A DNA stretch of 64,000 nt. It comes from Gymnorhina tibicen. Lineage: Eukaryota; Chordata; Aves; Passeriformes; Artamidae. The stretch spans positions 586,554-650,553 of the forward strand of contig VXAZ01006779.1 in assembly GCA_013399875.1 (NCBI GenBank). The letters run 5' to 3'. A model generated the notes under the pieces. The model was not told where the DNA came from. It did not search any database and was given only the letters and a program-made list of their open reading frames with translations. Shown piece by piece: positions 46,700 through 59,040 of this stretch. The position numbers and the translations under genes were made by a program. How positions within the stretch are numbered: position 1 is the first letter of the stretch; each line of letters starts with the position of its first letter.

Positions 46700-48550
46700 G
46701 AGTCACTCCAGGCCTTTACAAATCTTTCTAGGAAAATGAGTGATCTTTGAAAATTTACTGTTGAACTAGTGAACAGCAAACCGGTGTTCATATTATTGTT
46801 GTTCATATTATGAGCCTGATAGTAAAGCCCATTCTACTGTGTGGCAAGATATCAGCTCATTCAGGACTGCATCAGAAGCCAATCCTGATCATGAGAGGAG
46901 AAAGTCAAACACGTCCATCACCTTTTCTGAACAAATAGTAGTTACATTTAAAGACACTGTATCATGTTCTCTATAGCTGTTTGTTTTGATGGGAGCAACT
47001 GTATACTGTGATTGTTGCCAACATGTGGAGTGTCACAAAATTATAACACATTTGAAATTTAAAATCCTTCAGATTAGAAATCAGTGTTTGTTTTAGGCAT
47101 GTTACATGTTTCACAGACACCACTGGAGAGTATTTAATATCAACCATTTCATAAATGATCCATTAGGGTCAGACTTCATGATGACTCCTGGGAGAAGTAC
47201 GTGTTTATATCATTGCCATTTACTCATTCAGCTTTCTATCCTGTTGGGAATTAAGAGCTGTAAATTCTCCAGAAAGCTGTTTGTAGTCAACGAGAACCTG
47301 AGATGACTGTGATAGGATGTTGACTCCTGCAATGTGTCCACTGCAGGAGGACCCCACTCTCAGAATCTCTCAGCTTTGATTGTGGGCTGACTGTTTTGGG
47401 GAGAAAAGGGGGAATTGGACTAAATCATGTTAATCATTGTTTTGGCATCAGACCCTTTCTAAAATTTGTATTTTTGTATGTAAATAGTATTTTGCCTCTT
47501 CTAGACTACCTTATGTCCCATGCCAGAGCCATCTTCTGTCATCTTTATTGATAATTTGCTAGCTTCAGGGTGATATTTTTGCTAATGATGAATTAAACCA
47601 CATCATCTTCCAAACAATTCCAAACTGCAGAAAAGTTCATACTGAGAGCCAAATTTGAAGTGTGACATTTGTGGCTATTTCTTGAAGGGCCTGGCATTTC
47701 CTGTAGGACAAGCTGCTCTTTAGAGCCTAGCTGATAAATGTGACATCAGTCAATTAAAGAAAAAATAACAGAGATGTGTAATCACAGAAATTACAATGTA
47801 ATCATGCAACCCAAAATATTCTAGACGAGAAAAGTATTAACTATTAGAATCAAAATTACATTCTGTGACAGAAACAATCTAATATAGTATTGGATGTATA
47901 ACCGTGTAAGTAAATATAAATTTTTTCAACTAACTAACACAGTTTAAAAGGAAAGAAACAAGGATAAACCTGTTAACACTTTTCAAAAATTTTGGAAGAA
48001 ATCAATCAAGTGGAGATCAAAGCCCACTGATGCTGATGTCAAAATGGGATGGAATTATCCATGTCAAAATAAGGATGACATCACTTTTAGCTCCAGTTTC
48101 CCCATTTTCTGCTTGTACTTATTTGTCCTTATGAGTTTATCACCTTGTTTAAAGGAACTTTTTTTAGTAATATTTGTGCCAAACCATGTACCTGTACATC
48201 AAAATCTCTCTGATTTTCTCATTAGAGGAATTAAGATGAGATTTCTTAGTATTTCACTACGTAACAAGTTTCCTGTACCTGCCCCATGGGCCGGTGCAGC
48301 TGCAGAACTTACCATACTATTGTATAAATGATCTTGCAAATAGCTTTATACAATATAATTTATATAATTTCCTCTGGAATTTTAGCAAATCTTCCCTTTA
48401 CTCAGGTACACCTGAGACAAGTTGGTTTTTCAATTAGTTCATTATATCATGTGCAAGAATCATCTGGTTGTCCTCTCTTAAATCCTCCCCAGACAGTTTA
48501 GAGCACTCACTCTGCTTCTCCACTAGTTTTACATGCGTTCTTGATTTATA

Positions 48551-48588
48551 CATAGGATATAGGATATCTTATAGGATATAGGATATAG
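48551..48588. repeat. (ATAGGAT)n short tandem repeat
   Basis: Four copies of an ATAGGATAT-like unit in two pairs, with a short CTT interruption between them. Confidence 0.85.
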
Positions 48589-50512
48589 CAAATAATATAA
48601 ACATATATGTGTCTCAAGTGTACCTAGTTTACCTAAGAGTCTTAATTTCTTTGTAAAATGGCCTCCACTTAGAATTAATATGTCAATGACTTTGAGTCAT
48701 CTGACATGATAAAGAATTCTTTTTTTCCGGATAGCTCATGTAAATATGCATAAATATGTGCAGAATATTGATTTTCATTTCCCCTGAAGAACCATATTAA
48801 AATATTTTCGAGTGAATTATTCTTCCTTTGCAAATACATTTTGAGGTCTGTCAATGAGAACATATCAGTCTTGTCATAGGCTGAAACAGAGACAGTAAGC
48901 ACTGCCAGTGATAGTATTTTTATTTTGGTATTTAACCCAAATGGCTCTAGATACTTCAGGGAAGCTAAAAAGAGGAAAAATCGGTTTACATTTTCCTGTC
49001 CATTAAAGAATGAAGACATCAGCAATCTACATATCCTCCAAGCAGGAAATCTAAGAGACAAAGATGTCATATACAGGATACTGTTACTTTTATCAGAATC
49101 GCACTATTCTTCATATGAATTATTCCTTAATATTAAAATAAAACAAGTACTCCTGCCTCTTTCCATAGGGACTTGAGAAGACCCATCAGGTTTCCTTATT
49201 TTTAAGGCAAAATAATTGTTGATGAAGATCAGCACAGAAACTTGGATAGATTATTATTGATCCAGATCTATAGGTCAGCTGATGTGGATGCTATTTTCAG
49301 ACTAGAGCTATGACAATGTCTCTGGTTTAAAGATCTTATAGACTGCATTAGAATGCAAGCTTCTAGCCTGGTGTGGACTTCAGCCTCAGCAATTTCATTG
49401 ATTGCTTGCTGTAATTTAAAATGGAGTTCTAAGATAAAAAAGTAATGATTTCTTTTGTCCTTACAAAGACATAGAAAGCCAGGAAAAACCAATCTCTGAT
49501 CAGGTTATGCCATTTTTAGATGTGTGCATTTTTTTGCTACTTCCCCTCCAGAACTAGAACTGTATATTGTTTTGCTTTGCTATGACTTTATCAATTGGTA
49601 TGCACAGGTCAAATGTAAACATGTTAATTATTGATCTCCATGACAACATTCCATTACCTATCTAAGCCTAAAATAGGTTATCAAATTGAGTAATCTCAGT
49701 AGGGTTTTTTGACTACATGATCCAATAACTGGGCTACATAGTGAGAAAGAATATAGCAATTCTATTATTAACTTACCAAGAGGCAAACAACTGTGAAACT
49801 GAATGCATTTACAGCAGATCAGAAAACTTTAGTATTTACCAGTATGTGTAATCAACCATGGTTGATAACATAAAGCAAGAATTCCCAACTCATTTAAAGA
49901 AAGATAAAGCAGAAATTAAGTACAAAGTCTTTATGTAGAACTCTTTCTATAACATCAGGTGGTTTTAGTCAACTGTGTGGATGGTACAACACTTGAAATG
50001 CTTGTCAAGTGCATCTCACTCTCAACAAGGTGTTCTTTCAATGGATGTAAAGGAAGATTTCCCTAATAAGGAAAATTTTCATTCTAAATGTATTTTTTCT
50101 ATATTTCAGTGAATACAAAAATTTAAAATTACATTCTGCACTATGGTAAACAGTTGATTTCATAAAAAAACTAGGATCTGTGCCCCTAGATTTACCAGAA
50201 TTATATTGCTTTCCTGAATTGTTTTGACTTTACTAAAACTGCTGATGTGCCCAAAATATAATAAGCAGCACTATGTACAGCTGACATTTGATAAAAAAGC
50301 TGCTGTGCTAAAACAGTGACGTTGAAAAGATGTATTCTGTAGGGATGGTAGCCAAATAGGTTAGTTTGCATTTTGCAATGTGACATTGCACGACAGTTTC
50401 TATTACTTTGTTAGATGCTGATATAATTAGTTCAGTTTTCAAAGCTACGGTTTGATCCAGTGACTTTGCTTAGTTTGGGAGCACTACACAAAACTTCTTT
50501 TTTAATAAAGTG

Positions 50513-50551
50513 CCTACTACTACTACTAGTACCTAGTACTACTACTGTACC
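50513..50551. repeat. (TAC)n triplet tract
   Basis: Two short TAC runs flank an AGTACCTAGTACT centre, so the tract is both repetitive and partly self-complementary. Confidence 0.85.
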
Positions 50552-53500
50552 TATTCTTTCCCTGAAGCATCCAGGAAATTCCATAATCTTTTTCACTGTA
50601 CTAATAGCCTTTAGTGAACTGGACTAGCCAATGTTTGTTGCAAATGAGAACACCTTAAATGTCTTGTTTTCCTATTAAACTTTATAGAGCGTGAACAAAA
50701 GCTGCGGCAGTGACAGCTTTGTTCCAAAAATGACTGCAGTAGAAATTGTTCACTGTCACTAGTCTGAAATATTTTTAATTGCAAAAATGGTAAAAAGAAA
50801 AAAAAAAGGTAGAGCCACACAGACTTGTACATAATGGAATGAGCAAGCCTAGGAGGTGTTATTGATCATAATATTGCTTGCATCAAATTGTTTTGGCTCA
50901 GCCTGCCTCTAAGAGCAGTTGTCACATTGAGTTCTCATCTGTCTCTGTCACTTTTCTTCATTCCATTAAGGTAAGGACAAGCAAGCTGAGGACAGGGTAA
51001 GAGTACTGCACTGCAGTTTGATTCCTTAATTCCTTCACAACCAGCATCACTAGCTCTTTGGTAGTGGGCTCTTACCAGACTGTCATGCCCTGATGTTAGC
51101 AGTGAACCTTCCATCTTGGAGGTGTGGGTCACAGAAAGAATCAAAATGCACTGTGAGTATTACAAGTTCCAATGACGAATGCAATTGAAAAAACAAATTG
51201 CAATTTGTCATCTTCTATTTGCAACAGCTATTGCTTGAAAATACATGTAAAGTCAGGGGTCTTATGTACTTGGAATAGACAGGTATTTAGAAACAGATGG
51301 TTGTCAATAAGTCAGGTATTTTTTCACAAGTAATAATGACTGGGAAATTTTCAATTAATGCTCAATTGTCAGACATAGTTCAACAAATTTTGACCTTTTG
51401 CCACATATCTATTAATAAATGTTGCTTTTCATCCCAGTATAAGCTTTGTGAGGCACACAATTGTGCAATTAAGTCAAATGGTTTAATAGAAAATATAGTA
51501 GTTGCTTACTAACAAAGTACATTCAAGGTATAGTTTAGCAAATGAAAGACTGGGGATACTTATATATTACTGTACATCAAATACTTTCAGACTGCAAGTT
51601 TGTTATTCAGACCAGACTAACCATTTTGCTCTGCTTCTTTGCATAAAGAATTCACTCTTACTGTAATTATGCAAATAGGACTTGTATTTCATTAGAGGTT
51701 AGGCATAAACAAAGAACTTCTGGTAAGTATGTTGCATGTCAATAAATATGTCGAAACACTACATCTACAAACACTGGAAGCATTGTCAATGTAAATGTAA
51801 AGAGGTAGAAATAGACATAGTTTTTTTCCTATTCCTGAATTGAATAATGCTGTAAAGTCCAATCTTCATATTTCCTTATTCATTGTGGCAAAATACACAA
51901 CTGATTTGTCACCAGTGTACCGATTTTTCCCCCTCTCCTTTGCTGTATTCCTTATCTGAACTGTTGTTCACTTTTGATTCTGCTCTAGCTCACTTGTTTC
52001 CTTTAACTCTCTTAACATAATGTATGACAAAGATAATTAGGAATTAAACCATAAAAATGGTCATATAAAACATCCTAGTGCTTGTTCAGGCTGACAGGAT
52101 TTGGTCTACTGGAGTCTGGTGTCTGATAGAGAAAGATGAAAAAACTGGGCCTAGTTGTTTATTATCTGACAAACATTAACAAAAAGTAATCACTTTATTA
52201 CCTTTCTATGAAATTTCAGTTGAGCTTTAAGCAAGAAAAGCTCTTTCTGAGTCAACTAACATGAAAGAGTACAAATTTAAATCAAGTTTGGAGTTAATAA
52301 TGAGCATGAATATAAATAATATTCTTAATGAGTATTCTGGCTTTTGCTGTAACCATTCAATTGTTTCAAAGTCATAAGTGAATATTACTTCCACCAGTGA
52401 AACACTGAGTGATACTTAACAACTTTACAGTAAGCACAGTAACAATAATGTGTGAAGATATTATCACATATGGGTCAAAGAGAAGTAAGAAGTAGGAAGG
52501 CTTGGTGGTGAATACTTAGGGTGGTGAAAGTATAATATTTTGTCATTAAACTTGAGCCAGATCATAGTTATTATTCAGTAATGTTCGTATCTTCTTTCGT
52601 GTGAGAGTGACAACATTTGATGTTTCCTTTGTGTGACATCCCTTTAAAACTCAGATCTCAAATAAAGCCCATTTGCTTAGTCAAAAGAAGCTATTTTTAA
52701 AAGCCAAGCATAAATGCTGTGTTCTGTTCCTAAATAAGCCACAATGAGAAGAGGACCCTTATTCCTTGAACTTCTAAGAGTGATCTTGTCATTGTCAGCA
52801 GTTTTCTGCCCACATCAGCCTATTTCCTGAATTTCCTTACAAAAGAATGATGGCCATGGTTTCCTGTTGTTGTACAATAGTGTTTGAAAATAGAAGAGAT
52901 AATTCTTTATTTTCTCCACCTCCATGTTCCCCAATTTTTTTTTAAATACAAAGTCTATATGAAAAGATTCATGATAAGAAAATTCATCCAAGCTCCTAAT
53001 TTGGTGGTGTGAATTTGATGTCCAGCTAGTGGAAAAGAAAAGTTAGTTTTAATTTTAGTTTGTGTTTCTATTTTATATTAGAAGGCAGAAGCAACTTATT
53101 TTACAGTGGACTTCAAGAGGCTGTGCTATATGTAAATTGTTCAGGGATAAATCTTGGCACCAATGATGTCAAGAGCCAATGACTCAACTTCTACAAGAAT
53201 GAACAGCTTTTAAACTACAATAAACAGTGACATTTATGACATGCTATGTATAAATGCTGGAATTGACTACATGAATCCTGAGATTTGGGAGGTGGTACTG
53301 CTGGCAACATTGTCCATCTCCTGGAAACTTTGTACCATGAGTGAAATTCCTAATGGCTCAGACAAGCACTGACATAAACACGGTGTGTCAGCATCTAAGC
53401 CAGTTTCTAGCTAAACTCTTAGTCTAAGTCTGTCGGAATGGACATGAAAGAGTTTTAATGATTTGTGCCATAGTTTTGTTCATCCTCTCATTAGAAAAAG

Positions 53501-56431
53501 AGGCTACTGCCTGCTTGTATTGGAGAGCCCTGACCCTGGAATGGCCATGACTATGTCACATATATCTTAAAGACAGCCTGTCTGGGTGAACTTGAGCACT
53601 GAGTAGAAACCATCTATATATGTCCTGCAAATATGGCCTTGCATGCTCTGCATGCACTCATTGTAGGCATATTCCCATATTCCCTACATGCGGCTGGCCT
53701 CTCCATTCTGTTTCGGTGAGCGGAGCATCTGGATCAAGGTGCTCTCACACAAGGTGTAAACTCTGGTTTTAGTGAGACAGGAAAGCAGTACTCTTTGAAG
53801 GGGGTGGTTCTTGGCTGTGGGACTTATTTCTTTTTTCTTTTTTAAATGAGTTTTAAAGATTTTTTCACATGTTGATCAGAAGAGTTTTTCCAGTGTTGAT
53901 ACATCAATGAAAAAATGTTATGGTCTTCTAACTATCTTAGCAACATTTTAGTTAAACACAAAATCTGTTTCTAAATCTGGTATGATTTTGTTTGTTTTTT
54001 TCCCTAATGATTTGAGTGAATGAGGTTTCAGAGAGAAAGTCAAGGAGATTATAATCGTACAAAGTATTAGCAGGCAGGAGTTCTGCTTGTCCTGGTGATG
54101 TCTTAAATGTAACATAACTTAATAATACATTATTTGCCATTCAAATGTACTCATCTCTTAATTATTTTTTTCTAAATCTGGTGTATTTCTAAGAACTGGA
54201 CATTTACTTACTATCTGACTATGTGTGTCCATGTATTTCAACAAAGATGAGCTAATAACAATGTTCTTTTTCTAGCCAAACCATAGTCTTTTATAAGTTA
54301 CCTTCTTAATATTGTTCCACTAGAAACAAAAGAAAAATATGGGGGAAAAGCCTTAACATCTGCATTTCTTTTATGTGTGTGCTCAGCCCCTAATGCTGTT
54401 TCTGTGAACTCAGAAAAGAAGTAGATCCCTTCAAATTACAGCATTATAAACATTTTCTGCCTTACTGTTTACCACAAGTATGAAATCCCTCTTTATCATG
54501 GAGACTATTCTGAAAGCAATCAAAACCCTGTCATTGTCAAGGTCCATGAATAGAGGACAGAGGCTGTGGTATGGAAATGTGTAATGCTGCATCTTCCAGT
54601 GTAAACAGGAATTAATCTTCAATGTATTGAGCATATTAATCATTATCCAAATAGCAATTCCACAGTAATGCAGCTGGAAGAGGCCTGAAGAAAGGAGTCC
54701 ATCTACCATTAAAGTGGTTATTGATTGAAGGTTAATGTTGTGTGTCTGGGAGATCACTCTGCATCCTTCTTTTAATCAAATAAGTGCAGAACTGAATGAC
54801 TGACTAAACTGCTTGGCTGGCTGTTCATCTTATTCAATATGAGATATCAACATTGATTGTTTAAAATAATCCAGTGCCTGAAAATCTACAGCTCTGTGTC
54901 AACTGGAGATAGTCCTATATTCATGCATACCTACCAGAAAAAACTTGATAGTTTTTTTACTTTGTTCACATTCAAGCTGTGCACATCTATTGCTTACTCC
55001 ACTCTAAAAAAGGTTTCACCTTTTTTTTTCCCTGTGAACAGAATAATTTATATTCTATTATATGTTACTGTGCATTTCTGTATGGTATTCATACCAAAGA
55101 GAATGACAAGGTTGGATAAATGCTCCTGAGGGATGGAGAGATGGAAGTAGCTTAGGAAGCATGCTCAAAGACTGGAAGGTTCAAATGATGTTGGGCTGCA
55201 GGCAGCAGCTATGCAGAGCCTTGGGGTAAGAGCCAAGCCAAGCACTGAGCACACAGCACAGGAGGGAAAGGAAGGCTTCTAAAAACAGGCATTGAAAATA
55301 GAGCTAGGTTCCCAGAGTGACAAAATCAAGAAATTTTCTTAGGAGCACAGACTGTGCACAGAGAGCTGCCCCAGTGAGGAAAACAACTGAGTTGCTGAAA
55401 CAAAGCTGGAGGTGAAGCTGGGGCAGAACTTACACATCCATGGCGGAGAGGGAAAGGTTTCCCTTTTCTCTTCTGTCTTATTAGTCAGACAGAGTTTTCT
55501 ATACTTTCAAAGTAGAAAGGGATGATGAAGAGCTAAAATCTAAGGACATAAATGAAATGGCTTAGTCCCTAAATGCTCAAGGATTACACAGGAGTTAACA
55601 CGGCATTTCAGAGCACATAAATGAAAAGCCCAATTAAAGTCTGCATAAAGTAGGTTGTGTAAATACCATACCAGTCTAGGACTTGACAGTGTCAACTTGC
55701 CAGCTGATATTTCCTCTGCTCTGGTATATTCTCAGCATATTGACGATTCATTTCTCTGTTTTTCTAGCTTTGGCCTGACCTTTCTTTTTCAAGGGCCAAA
55801 ATGAATTTTGGTGCCATCTTCTAGAAACATCAGTAGTGAATGTCTTGTTTGTTACTGTTAACACATGAAGCAATCCATGCAAAGAAGTGATTCTAGATGA
55901 GTGTTTTGGTACTGTCTTTTTGTTGTGTGGTCTGAATTTGAGCTTTTAAGCTGTATTATACTGAAGTTAGTGACAGTTTAAAAATTGCAACAAAGATTTT
56001 TATGTTCCTATCCTTTGTGGCAATAATAACTAGTTTGTATAATATGAATGTCATATGCTTTGTCTCTTTTGAGAAGTTTAATTGTTGCATGACATAATTC
56101 ACAGAACACTAAACATTAGTCTGTCTGAGTAAAGAACCTATTTCTATTTACATGGTAATGAAACCTTCTCTCAAATAATCATCAAGCTAATGAGACTTTC
56201 TGAATGAGCCACGACTATACACTGGTTATTCTTGTAATTTAGATCAAACACTGCTGATAAATAAAGCAGAAAATCCTTAATTAAATGTAAACATTCAAAG
56301 AAGAAAAGAGACAAGAAATTAGTCTAAGCTAAAAATGAAAGGAAAAGGACAAAGGGGTTCTGAATGGAAGTTACTTCAGCCAAGATGATTGTGTAGGAGG
56401 CAGAAATGCACTGCATTAATGTCTATTGATT

Positions 56432-56471
56432 CAAGCACAATAAAGTTTCTCCAGGCACAATAAAGTTTCTC
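56432..56471. repeat. 20-bp tandem duplication carrying AATAAA
   Basis: CARGCACAATAAAGTTTCTC occurs twice head to tail (56432-56451 and 56452-56471), differing at one base. Each copy has an AATAAA hexamer on the plus strand. Confidence 0.93.
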
Positions 56472-57827
56472 CCTGATTGCTTACTGAGCTATATAAAGGC
56501 TTTCCAATGGACAAAGTAGCAGGATTTTTCCCCTAAAAGTGTCTGCATTCAACATCATCTCTTCTTTTCTGTACTTGCTTGCTCAAATATCTGGTGTCAG
56601 ATACGAATTCATACAAACAGCCTCAGAGGTTCCTTTGCTTTCAGATCTCCTGTAAAACAAGCTTTTAAGTATTCTTCATAAGGGAGCAGCATGTGTGATA
56701 TCTGAGTACATTTTCTAAGATAGATGCAAAGCTATATGTTTACAGTATGCTTCTTTTTTATTTATATGCATCTATAATGTACCATGTGTACAGTTTTTGA
56801 AGCGAAAAAAAAAGGAAGAAAATTAGACTTGAAAATATTGACACTAACCCTGAAGCCCTGAACTTGGCCACTCCCTTCTCCTTGATACCTCTAGTGACTG
56901 GCTGCCAGGGCTTCCTGCTTTCCCATATGGCCTATATTTTCACACACTTCCTTTCTCTTTTCATCATCGCCAGTTATCCCCTGTCTTCCCTCATATTCAG
57001 GGCAATTATGGATCATGCTGCCTGTCCTGCTTTTGTGTGAGTGCACTCAAAATGGGGGAAACAATTATCCCAGCAAATGGCTGGTTGGTTCTGCAGCTGA
57101 ATGTATATGAGAACAGAGAGCAGCAGAAACTGAAGAGAAAGTGTTTATGATGATACCTAGAAACTCCAGACAAAAAGCATTCTTATATAAATAATATTAA
57201 CATCAAATCCTTATGTAGAGAAATTTTAAATTTCTTTACCAGTATGTTGACTTTGGTATAGGAGTGCTTCATTAACAAATCTCATCAAATTAGAATATTA
57301 ATTCATAGAAGAAATAGAAGAAAAGTCTATTGTTTGATATCTTATTTTTAAATTTTAAAGGAAGCAGTAACTAGTTGTTAACATACATTTTTTAGTGTAT
57401 TAACCTACATTTGTCTGTGTTTTCTTTTCCGGAGAAAATTTCCCTTATACACAGCTTTAAGTTTGTCGTATTTTATGCATGCAAGCTTCTGCCTGCTACA
57501 TGTATATATTTTGCACAATGATGTGCTACTCATTTCTCAAGACACTGTAGGCTATTATATATCAACTTAAGGGTTTGATCATTACCTTGATACATGAGAT
57601 TCATTTTGCTGGTTGTGAATGGTATGGTTGCTACAGCTGTGTGAATCATGAGCAGATTTTAAACAAGAACATAAAAAATTAATTTTTTTTATTACAATAT
57701 TGTTATCCTGTGGCCATTTGTCTGTGTTCTTGAGCAGTCTCTTTAAACGTGTGTTGCATGATAGTCAATTGAGCAGAAATTAGATTAGTTTTCCTCAGCA
57801 AGGGTAGAAATATCTGTTAAGGCACAC

Positions 57828-58297
57828 TCGGCACAGGAAAGACATGAACCTGTTGGAGTGGATCCAGAGGAGGGCCATGAAAATGATCCTCCTGTAAGGA
57901 AAGGCTGAAAGAGTTGGAGCTGTTTACCTTGCAGAAGAGAAAGCTCCACTGAGGCCTTATAGCAGCCTTTCAGTACCTAAAGTGGGCTTATAAAGAAAAG
58001 ATGGGAACAAATTTTTTAGCAGGGGCTGTTATGATAGGACAAGGGGTAATGGTTTTATCTGAATGAGGGCTAGACTAGATATAAGGAAGAATTATTTTAC
58101 ACTGAAGGTGGTGAAACACTGGAACAAGCTTCCCAGAGAAATTGTGGATGCCACATCTCTGAAAGTGTTGAAGACCAGGTTGGATGTGGCTTTAAGAAAT
58201 GTGATCAAATTGAAGATGTCCCTGCTCATTGCAGGAGGAGTTGGACTAGATGACCTCTAAAAGTCCCTTTCCACCCTAAATATTCTGTGATTCTATA
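57828..58297 (+). repeat. CR1 LINE, 3'-end fragment
   Basis: It begins at 'GGCACAGGAAAGACATGAAC' and 'TGTTGGAGTGGATCCAGAGG', which match the CR1 region after the 'LVRPHLEYC' block. It continues with 'GGACAAGGGGTAATGGTTTT'. The C-terminal ORF2 block reads as HWNKLPREIVDATSLKVLK (within an open frame of 65 codons at 58063-58260). 'GGACTAGATGACCTC' follows, and it ends in ATTCTGTGATTCTAT, the octamer tail. 5'-truncated, with at least one frame break near 57890. Among the better preserved 3' ends here. Confidence 0.93.
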
Positions 58298-58831
58298 AGA
58301 ATATCTTTTCAGCCGATAATGAGTGGCACTTTTCTTGCACATGCCTTGTGCATGGACAGAGCTCTGGGCTGAAGGAAGTGCAATTTCCAGACAAAGGATG
58401 GAGAAGAAACACCATGAGACCCTGAGTCTTTAGCCTGTAAACTCTACTCCCAAATTTGAAACTGACAAATGTTGACCTCTCTTACTATGAAAAAAAATTC
58501 ATCGAGCTTCAAAGACAGTTTTGAAAATGATTCAATTATATGGAAAGAGATTTCTGATCCATGGCACTCTTTCTGAATCTTCTGTATGATACAGAGGCAT
58601 TGGTTACAATCTCAGTAGCTGAGCTGTTGCCAAGAGGAAAATTATGAATAGGTAATGACTCAATACATCCATAGCTCACATACTGCCAGTACTGTCTTAG
58701 GAAAAAGTGGTTGCAAGAAGACAAAACAAGGAATTAAACTCAACATGTGATTGATATTATCTGTGTTCTGTCTTTTTTTAGACAGTGGAAGATGTCTTCT
58801 CAGTAAGATCAAAAGCATTACAGAAATATCC

Positions 58832-58856
58832 ATATTTATTTATTTATTTATTTATT
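58832..58856. repeat. (TTTA)n tetranucleotide repeat
   Basis: About six uninterrupted TTTA units, immediately followed by an A-rich stretch. Confidence 0.95.
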
Positions 58857-58888
58857 GCAAAAAAAGTCATTAGACAAGAAAGAAGAAG

Positions 58889-59040
58889 GGGTTTTTTTTG
58901 AGGGGTGGTGGGTGTTCTTTTTTGGTTTGGTTTGGTTTGGTTTGGGGGAGGGGTTGTTTTCAGGGTTTTTGTTTTGGTTTGGTTTTTGGGTGTTTTTGTT
59001 TTTTGGTTTGGTTTTCGGGTTTATTTTTGGTTTTTGCTTA
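58889..59040. repeat. G/T-only low-complexity tract with (TTTGG)n
   Basis: About 150 bases almost entirely of G and T, including a pure TTTGG array of five units at 58921-58945 and G4-G5 runs. The 66-codon frame reading through it (58855-59055) gives only F, G, V, W and L and is a composition artefact. Confidence 0.93.

Larger units (their letters stand above)
40791..57827. other. 17-kb AT-rich stretch without a supported gene
   Basis: The longest interval without a recognised mobile element. It holds simple repeats at 42277-42340, 42827-42905, about 44821-44915, about 46495-46575, 48551-48588, 50513-50551, and short tandem duplications at 46652-46699 and 56432-56471. No exon, tRNA or known microRNA was seen. 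GC-richer patches at about 53510-53760 and 55180-55450 have no open frame of interest. Conserved non-coding elements may exist but cannot be judged from one sequence. Confidence 0.5.

Noticed and set aside
53510..53760. GC-richer patch with a TTTCG|GTGAGC donor-like site
   Set aside because: The frames around it contain stops close by, and no codon-position bias is seen.
54655..54700. Block resembling antisense CR1 (GCTGGAAGAGGCCTGAAGAA)
   Set aside because: Too short, with no second ordered CR1 block next to it.
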